Source: Caldilineaceae bacterium (GTDB taxonomy: Bacteria; Chloroflexota; Anaerolineae; Caldilineales; Caldilineaceae). From it: a stretch of DNA of 27,939 nucleotides. Position 1 is the stretch's first letter. Every line of letters starts with the position of its first letter. This document shows, piece by piece, positions 23,128 to 27,939 of this stretch. Where the stretch lies: NCBI GenBank assembly GCA_026645575.1, contig JAPKMW010000127.1, forward strand, positions 1-27,939. Reading direction: 5' to 3'. The notes beneath the pieces were generated by a model. It was given only the letters and a program-made list of their open reading frames with translations. It was not told the DNA's origin and did no database searches. The translations under genes were made by a program, and so were the position numbers.

Positions 23128-23700
23128 ATGAATGCTAATGAACTCACCGGTATCCTGACCTTCTTGCGGGAGGCCGAGCGTTTGAAAAATGTATTGCGCA
23201 CCTCGTGGACATCGGGCGGGCAGCAGGAAAGCACCGCTTCGCACACCTGGCGGCTCTGTCTCATGGCGCTGGTGTTGGTCGACTATTTTCCAGGAATTGA
23301 TACCGCGCGCTTGTTGAAACTTTGCATCGTCCACGATTTAGGCGAAGCCATTCACGGCGACATCCCGGCGATCCACCAGGACGCCAATGCTCCCAAGGCC
23401 GACCGCGAACGCGCCGACTTGCTAACCCTGGTCGCACCGTTGCCGACGGCACTGCAAGAAATGTTGGTTGCGTTGTGGGATGAATACGAGGCTGCCGCCA
23501 CCCCGGAAGCCCAAATTGCCAAAGCGCTCGATAAACTAGAGACGATCATGCAGCACAATCAGGGTACTAATCCGTCGGACTTTGATTATGCCTTTAACCT
23601 GGATTATGGTAAGAAGTTTACCGATGCAGTGCCGTTGGCATCGCTGTTGCGCGTGATTTTAGATGAAGAGACGGCACAAAAGGCGGCCCATCCACGCTAA
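23128..23700 (+). CDS. HD-domain hydrolase (YfbR-like 5'-nucleotidase family)
   Basis: 191 residues from the ATG at 23128, chosen because AAAGGG lies 7 nt upstream; the TTG codons before it are unlikely. HD phosphohydrolase motifs are visible: His in STASHTWRLCLMAL (about residue 40), CIVHDLGEAIHGDIPA with the HD pair and following Glu (about 70-85), and KALDKLETIMQHNQ with the last metal-binding Asp. This arrangement matches the HD_3 / YfbR group, which removes phosphate from deoxynucleoside 5'-monophosphates using a divalent metal. The substrate is inferred from family only. It is convergent with the zinc-protein gene. Confidence 0.85.
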   Translation: MNANELTGILTFLREAERLKNVLRTSWTSGGQQESTASHTWRLCLMALVLVDYFPGIDTARLLKLCIVHDLGEAIHGDIPAIHQDANAPKADRERADLLTLVAPLPTALQEMLVALWDEYEAAATPEAQIAKALDKLETIMQHNQGTNPSDFDYAFNLDYGKKFTDAVPLASLLRVILDEETAQKAAHPR

Positions 23701-23733
23701 TTGTCAGAAGATAGCCGCCTCATCCTATCCAAT

Positions 23734-24225
23734 TTACTCGGATGCGGCGCTATACCATGATTCGTGTAATGACCACTGGTGACAACGCAAGCAGCAAGTA
23801 TAACGCCATTGATGGGCACAACCAGGACACCGCCCGCGTGTGGTGAATGTATTCCACATCGTGCCACACCCGCCATAGAAATATTCTGGATGGCCGTGAT
23901 TGCCGCAAAACCAACGGTCTGTTGCGCTTGGTCGCCAATTGCAGAGTGGGCAGCGGATACCAGCAAAATCGGTCGCTGCTTCCGTTAACACTGGCTGTTC
24001 ATCGACAATCCACGTTGGTGTTGCAATTTTCTGATCCTGGCGGAAGTCGATTTGCCATGGGTGTACGTGATAGATAAACTCTCGACGCAACATCATGACT
24101 TCGTCTGCTTCTTCCGCTGTGCGATGTCCCAATGCATCCCATAATTGATCAACAATACTGCCGGCTGGTTGCGGGTGGGAAACGCAAAGCGCTTGCAATT
24201 CGTGCGTGATTGTATCAGGCTGCAT
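23734..24225 (-). CDS. Cysteine-rich, possibly RING-like zinc-binding protein
   Basis: A 163-residue protein with a helical N-terminal half (residues 1-85) and a C-terminal zinc region: IRCPLCNWRPS, RWFCGNHGHPEY, GGCGTMWNTFTTRG, RCPGCAHQWRYTCCLRCHQW and SLHESWYSAASE. Spacing of the Cys/His pairs fits two or more zinc sites. The W-NTF-T-G-CP-C--QW--T-C--C--WS-H--WY pattern recalls bacterial RING-like binuclear treble-clef domains, sometimes linked to ubiquitin-like modification, but no E1, E2 or ubiquitin-like gene is nearby. A GGAAGGGGG site precedes the ATG, 12 nt after the ABC ATPase stop, so it is probably co-transcribed with the transporter. Confidence 0.6.
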   Translation of the reverse strand: MQPDTITHELQALCVSHPQPAGSIVDQLWDALGHRTAEEADEVMMLRREFIYHVHPWQIDFRQDQKIATPTWIVDEQPVLTEAATDFAGIRCPLCNWRPSATDRWFCGNHGHPEYFYGGCGTMWNTFTTRGRCPGCAHQWRYTCCLRCHQWSLHESWYSAASE

Positions 24226-24237
24226 CAGACCCCCTTC

Positions 24238-25347
24238 CTACCCGACGATCAAATTCCCCCCACCATCCGGCGCAAAGAGATGCAACTTGGCCGAGTCGAG
24301 GGTGATGCCAATCGACTGCCCTTCTTGCAACCCTAAGTCGGGACGGGCGCGGGCCAGCAACATCTCTTTGCCCAGCGCCACACTGGCAAAGACATCTGAC
24401 CCCAGTGGCTCGACCAGATCGATCACGCCGGTCATCTGGTTGGCGACCGGGTTGCCGTTGGCGTTTACGCTAATGTCCTCGGCGCGGATGCCGCAAACCA
24501 CCGGCATTGCGCCCGTCACGGCACGACGTTGTAACTTTTCGCGTATCGTGGCCGGTAAAGTCAGCGTGCCAAAGCCGGTGCGCAACTGTAGCGCCGAACC
24601 AGCCGTTTCCAGCACGCCATCAAACTGATTCATCGGCGGGTTGCCGATAAAGCGGGCGACAAAGAGATTGGCCGGTTGGTGATAGATCGTCTCCGGCTCG
24701 CCGATCTGCTGCACCAAACCGCCACGCATCACCACAATGCGGTCGCCCATGGTCATCGCTTCGACTTGATCGTGGGTGACGTAAATGGTGGTAATGCGCA
24801 ATTGGCGTTGGAGACGGATGATCTCCCGGCGCATCTGAATGCGCAACTGGGCGTCGAGATTGCTCAACGGCTCATCCATGAGAAAGAGGCGCGGCTTACG
24901 CACAATGGCGCGACCCAAGGCTACCCGCTGCCGTTCACCGCCGGAGAGTTGGCGAATGCGCCGCTCCAACAGATGCTCAATGCCCAGCAATTTGGCCGTC
25001 TCCTGCACTCGCTGGCGAATTTCGTTTTTGGCGACACGACGCAACTGGAGCGGATAGGCAATATTGTCAAAGACCTTTTTGTGCGGGTAGAGCGCATAGT
25101 TCTGGAAGACCATGGCAATGTCCCGGTGGCGCGGCTCGACGGTATTGACCACCTGCTCATCGATCAAAATTTCGCCATCAGAAATTGTTTCCAACCCGGC
25201 GATCATGCGCAGCGTCGTTGTTTTGCCACAGCCGGAGGGACCGACGATCACGAGAAATTCGCCTTCGGCCACCTCAAGATTGACATCATTAACGGCCAGC
25301 CCATCCCCGAAACGTTTCATTAAATTGCGACAGACAACTCTAGCCAT
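24238..25347 (-). CDS. Sugar ABC transporter ATPase (UgpC/MsmX/MalK family)
   Basis: 369 residues from the ATG at 25347, with AAGGA about 8 nt upstream; a TTG 9 nt earlier is in frame but less likely. Walker A GPSGCGKTT (residues 36-44), Q-loop VFQNYALYPHKKVFDN, signature LSGGERQRVALGRA, Walker B RLFLMDEPLSNLD and switch His in IYVTHDQVEAM are all intact. The C-terminal about 130 residues form the OB-fold regulatory domain of carbohydrate importers (GIRAEDIS ... PLGSDVFASVALG). It powers the two permeases upstream, although a toxin-antitoxin pair separates it from them. Confidence 0.95.
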   Translation of the reverse strand: MARVVCRNLMKRFGDGLAVNDVNLEVAEGEFLVIVGPSGCGKTTTLRMIAGLETISDGEILIDEQVVNTVEPRHRDIAMVFQNYALYPHKKVFDNIAYPLQLRRVAKNEIRQRVQETAKLLGIEHLLERRIRQLSGGERQRVALGRAIVRKPRLFLMDEPLSNLDAQLRIQMRREIIRLQRQLRITTIYVTHDQVEAMTMGDRIVVMRGGLVQQIGEPETIYHQPANLFVARFIGNPPMNQFDGVLETAGSALQLRTGFGTLTLPATIREKLQRRAVTGAMPVVCGIRAEDISVNANGNPVANQMTGVIDLVEPLGSDVFASVALGKEMLLARARPDLGLQEGQSIGITLDSAKLHLFAPDGGGNLIVG

Positions 25348-25366
25348 TGTCCCCAATCCTTCATTT

Positions 25367-25639
25367 TTATAGATCTTCGTAAAACTCCGCTCCAGCTTTA
25401 TGGCCGGCTTTCAGAACCTCTACGATCAATACATCGTCAAATATACGATAAACCAACCGATAATCATCAACCCGGATACGATAGCGATTATCACCTGTGC
25501 GTAACAGCTTTGCGTTTGCAGGTCTTGGCTCTGTGGCTAGGCTTTGAATCAGTCGCCGAAAACGTTGTCGGTAAAAACCAGGCAGCTTATCAATCTGCTG
25601 GCGGACTTCCTTTGGGATTTCAAGCTGGTACACGCTCAT
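25367..25639 (-). CDS. RelE/ParE-superfamily toxin
   Basis: A 90-residue toxin with the RelE fold: MSVYQLEIPKEVRQQIDKLP, FYRQRFRRLIQSLATEPRP, LLRTGDNRYRIRVDDYRLVY and RIFDDVLIVEVLKAGHKAG. The basic residues in YRIRVDDYR and the final His/Lys are those used by RelE-type mRNA interferases or ParE-type gyrase poisons; sequence alone does not decide which. Its start lies inside the antitoxin gene (20-nt overlap), giving coupled translation. The stop is 19 nt before the transporter ATPase start. Confidence 0.9.
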   Translation of the reverse strand: MSVYQLEIPKEVRQQIDKLPGFYRQRFRRLIQSLATEPRPANAKLLRTGDNRYRIRVDDYRLVYRIFDDVLIVEVLKAGHKAGAEFYEDL

Positions 25640-25907
25640 CTTCGGCTAACCATTCGTTGATCTCTGCTTGGCTCATCATTTGAACCTCACCTTTGGCAAT
25701 GGCTAATTCCATACGTAAGGCGTCAACGGTATCGGTCAGATCATCAATCAATTCAACCGTCTTATCCCACTGTTCAATACTGATGAGGACGGCAGCGGCT
25801 TTGCTCCGTTGTGCCAGAATAACCGGGCCAGCATCGAGTAGGGCAAGCACCTCCGTTGGTTTGGTTTGCATGCGAGTGATTGGTTCAAGTTGTGGTACTT
25901 TGTGCAT
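25620..25907 (-). CDS. Phd/YefM-type antitoxin
   Basis: A 95-residue protein with a Phd/YefM-like N-terminal DNA-binding domain (LEPITRMQTKPTEVLALLDA, PVILAQRSKAAAVLISIEQW) and an acidic, helical C-terminal toxin-neutralising tail (ELIDDLTDTVDALRMELAIA). AGAGGT lies 6 nt before the ATG. It precedes and overlaps the toxin gene, the usual order for this type of module, and an operator-like inverted repeat overlaps its promoter. Confidence 0.88.
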   Translation of the reverse strand: MHKVPQLEPITRMQTKPTEVLALLDAGPVILAQRSKAAAVLISIEQWDKTVELIDDLTDTVDALRMELAIAKGEVQMMSQAEINEWLAEDERVPA

Positions 25908-25919
25908 AACGACCTCTAC

Positions 25920-25976
25920 TTTGAATAACTATCATATTTGTATTCAAAAATAGCATAATTCTATCAGCTTTGTCAA
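25920..25976 (-). promoter_or_regulatory. Toxin-antitoxin promoter with operator repeat
   Basis: On the minus strand TTGACA (25976-25971) and TATTTT (25952-25947) are spaced by 18 nt. TTTGAATA (25920-25927) and TATTCAAA (25941-25948) form an 8-bp inverted repeat overlapping the -10 and the leader, a normal place for an autoregulatory operator. The spacing between half-sites is 13 nt. Confidence 0.5.
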
Positions 25977-26029
25977 GCACCCAGTCAAGATGAAACCAAA
26001 GAGGATCAGCCGCAATCCATTCAGCCGCT

Positions 26030-26860
26030 TTATTTTTCCCCCAACGCCACCATCCCCCTGGTCAACTGATTCTGCACCAGCATGAAGAGCGCCACGACAA
26101 CAATGGTCGTCAACAGGGACGCCGCCATCAGTTGATGCCACTGCACCTGAAAGCGGGTGACAAACTTGAAGAGGCCAATCGTCAGCGGCAGTTGATCCTG
26201 GCTGCGGATAAAGGTGAGGGCAAAGAGAAATTCATTCCAGCCATTCATAAAGCCAAAGATCGCCACCGCCACCAGCCCTGGCCAGGACAACGGCAGCACC
26301 ATATTGAACATCGCGCCCAACCGTGAATTGCCGTCCATCATCGCCGCTTCTTCGATTTCGGGGGGAATGGTGGCAAAGTAGCCCGATAACATCCAGATAC
26401 TAAAGGAGAGGCTAAAGATAGCGTTGAGCAACACCACCGTTGTCAGACTATCGACCATGTTTAGCCCGGCCACAATCCGAAAGATACCAAGGATGATCAC
26501 AATCGGCGGGAACATCTGAATGCCGAGCAGGAAGAGTTGGTAGAAATGTTTGCCCCGAAAACGAAAGCGGGTCAGTGCATAGGCCGCCGGGATCGCCAGG
26601 AGCAAGGCAATGGCTGTTGACCCTAGCCCAATCACGAGACTATTGCGAAAAAAGGTGGTCAGCGGCGCCACGGTCCAGATGTCAAAGTAATTTTGAATCG
26701 TCGGCGCGCGCGGCAGAAAGGTGGGCGGCGGAATATAGACTTCCTGGCTGGTCTTGAAGGAAGTCGAAATCATCACAATTAGCGGGAAGATGCTGATCAG
26801 GATGGCCGGCAGCAACACCGCAAAGAGGCCAGTCAGTTTGATCGTGCGCAGGGAAGTCAT
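26030..26860 (-). CDS. Sugar ABC transporter permease, MalG/UgpE type
   Basis: A 276-residue inner-membrane permease with about six transmembrane helices, first at LTGLFAVLLPAILISIFPLIVMI. The conserved cytoplasmic loop that docks on the ATPase is visible as EEAAMMDGNSRLGAMFNMVLP followed by WPGLVAVAIF (EAA motif), and FMNGWNEFLFAL is typical of MalG-like subunits. The start overlaps the stop of the partner permease by 4 nt (ATGA). The imported sugar cannot be deduced. Confidence 0.94.
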   Translation of the reverse strand: MTSLRTIKLTGLFAVLLPAILISIFPLIVMISTSFKTSQEVYIPPPTFLPRAPTIQNYFDIWTVAPLTTFFRNSLVIGLGSTAIALLLAIPAAYALTRFRFRGKHFYQLFLLGIQMFPPIVIILGIFRIVAGLNMVDSLTTVVLLNAIFSLSFSIWMLSGYFATIPPEIEEAAMMDGNSRLGAMFNMVLPLSWPGLVAVAIFGFMNGWNEFLFALTFIRSQDQLPLTIGLFKFVTRFQVQWHQLMAASLLTTIVVVALFMLVQNQLTRGMVALGEK

Positions 26861-27804
26861 GCGTCCTCCCGTGTGCCAAGAACACGCGTGTACAAAATGC
26901 TAAAAATTGTTAGAACGACAAAGATACAGACTGCCAGGGCATAGCCTGCGCCAAAATCCAGATTGGTAAAGGCCAGCTTATAGAGATAGGTCACGGCAAT
27001 ATCGGTGCGATAGAGCGGCCCACCCTGCGTCAAAATCCAGATCACGGCAAAGGAGCGAAAGGCCCAGATGACCGAAAGCAGGGTGACAATCATAATCACC
27101 GTGCGCATCTGCGGCAAGGTCATATCCAGAAACTCGCGCCAGGGGCTGGCGCCATCCATCTTGGCGGCGTCATAGATATGGGGCGGAATGGCTTGCAGAC
27201 CAGCCAGAAATGTAATGGTCATAAACGGCACCGACGACCAGACCTCCACAAACATTGCCGCGCCAAAGGCCAGGGTCGGATCACCAAGCCAAGCCACGTA
27301 CTCGCGAATAATGCCTAGTTCACTCAGAAAATAGTTCAATGACCCCATTTGTCCATGAAAGATCCAGCGCCAGGTGATGGCCGAGACAGCAAAGGGCATG
27401 GCCCACGGGATTAAGATTAGCGCTTTCGCCAATGAACGCCCGCGGAATTCGGTGTTCAAGATCAAGGCGAGGGGAAAGGCAAAAAGAACGGTCAATGCCA
27501 CCGTGCCAAAACCAAAGAGCGCCGTCTGCCGGATGATCATCGGCATCCGGTCATCGCGCAGGAGGGTGAGAAAGTTGTCTAGCGTGCCAAATTGCACGGC
27601 GCGGCCCAACGTATCTACCGACGAGAAAGCGGCGACAAACATATTCGCAATCGGAAAGACCAGAAAGACCGCAAACGCCACAACGCTAGGCAGGAGCAAT
27701 CCGTAGGCCAGGCGATTCTGTCGCCACTCCTCCTGCCAACTCGCCCCCCATTTGCGCGCCGCTGGGGCGCTTTCCAGCCGCACGGACATCGTCTGATTAG
27801 CCAC
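26857..27804 (-). CDS. Sugar ABC transporter permease, MalF/UgpA type
   Basis: A 315-residue permease with a cytoplasmic N-terminus of about 30 residues, then six hydrophobic segments beginning LLPSVVAFAVFLVFPIANMF. The EAA loop is YDAAKMDGASPWREFLDMTLP. Pairs with the downstream MalG-like subunit as a heterodimeric channel. It is the first gene of the operon visible here; the solute-binding protein that normally goes with such a pair is expected beyond position 27939. The upstream 130 bp carries an inverted repeat and a perfect palindrome. Confidence 0.94.
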   Translation of the reverse strand: MANQTMSVRLESAPAARKWGASWQEEWRQNRLAYGLLLPSVVAFAVFLVFPIANMFVAAFSSVDTLGRAVQFGTLDNFLTLLRDDRMPMIIRQTALFGFGTVALTVLFAFPLALILNTEFRGRSLAKALILIPWAMPFAVSAITWRWIFHGQMGSLNYFLSELGIIREYVAWLGDPTLAFGAAMFVEVWSSVPFMTITFLAGLQAIPPHIYDAAKMDGASPWREFLDMTLPQMRTVIMIVTLLSVIWAFRSFAVIWILTQGGPLYRTDIAVTYLYKLAFTNLDFGAGYALAVCIFVVLTIFSILYTRVLGTREDA

Positions 27805-27837
27805 AACCCATGCCTTTCAGCAAACGCAGAAAAAGAG

Positions 27838-27876
27838 ATTGAGAGATTGACCAAAGCAGTCGCTCAATCTCTCAAT
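27838..27876. repeat. Inverted repeat upstream of the permease operon
   Basis: ATTGAGAGATTGA (27838-27850) pairs perfectly with TCAATCTCTCAAT (27864-27876) around a 13-nt loop, of the same style as the other intergenic hairpins. Confidence 0.55.
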
Positions 27877-27895
27877 AAGGTCAAATGAGCCAGAG

Positions 27896-27907
27896 GTCAA
27901 ATTTGAC
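27896..27907. promoter_or_regulatory. 12-bp palindrome, operator candidate
   Basis: GTCAAATTTGAC is a perfect 12-bp palindrome. The half-site GGTCAAAT also occurs at about 27879-27886. It lies about 95 bp upstream of the permease start and could bind a LacI- or GntR-like regulator; no regulator gene is in view. Confidence 0.3.
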
Positions 27908-27939
27908 AAGCCGTGATCGAACTAATCGGGTTGAAAGAA

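Noticed and set aside
1..27939. tRNA or rRNA genes
   Set aside because: No cloverleaf with a GGTTCAAATCC-type T-arm and no rRNA-like conserved stretches were found by eye.

Overview
The window most likely comes from a chromosome of a Chloroflexota bacterium (Anaerolineae/Caldilineae-like). This is an inference from family-level protein features: a divergent PlsY, bactofilin, a variant PRPP synthase, and GC-rich operons separated by long intergenic hairpins. No rRNA or tRNA is present to confirm it.

Region 1 (1 to about 4940) is visibly AT-richer than the rest and looks like a plasmid-derived island. It holds a 5'-broken ORF, a stretch of nested hairpins that reads as a large structured RNA (about 639-1208), and a minus-strand operon parA - ribbon-helix-helix protein - replication initiator. 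The initiator gene carries three 21-bp quasi-palindromic iterons next to a T-rich tract, which suggests a replication origin inside the gene, as in phage lambda O. Two small plus-strand genes follow. Region 2 (about 4938-5554) is a scar: the C-terminal end of uvsE (UV damage endonuclease), then an internally deleted Rpn-type putative transposase.

Region 3 (5575-8389, minus strand) is core metabolism: plsY, tpx, bactofilin and a PRPP synthase with an altered PRPP loop. Region 4 (8594-15496, plus strand) is a C3-polyol operon: dhaK, dhaL, glpK, dhaM, ptsH (HPr), ptsI (EI), then a multi-pass membrane protein. It encodes a complete relay PEP > EI > HPr > DhaM > DhaL-ADP > DhaK-dihydroxyacetone, plus glycerol kinase. 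The DhaK lacks the aspartate known to be catalytic in E. coli.

Region 5 (15561-23700) holds a shikimate-dehydrogenase-like protein, a secreted Cna-B/SdrD-like protein, a four-carbon acid sugar kinase, a decayed AAA ATPase, a 1169-residue beta-propeller protein with a C-terminal LysM domain, and an HD-domain phosphohydrolase. Region 6 (23734-27804, minus strand) is a sugar ABC transporter operon (two permeases and the ATPase) interrupted by a RelE/Phd-type toxin-antitoxin pair with its own promoter, and ending in a cysteine-rich, possibly RING-like, zinc-binding protein. The solute-binding protein would lie beyond the right edge.

At least nine gene boundaries carry long, mostly near-perfect inverted repeats whose arms are built from different short words. 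They share architecture, not sequence, and several sit where a simple terminator makes no sense.
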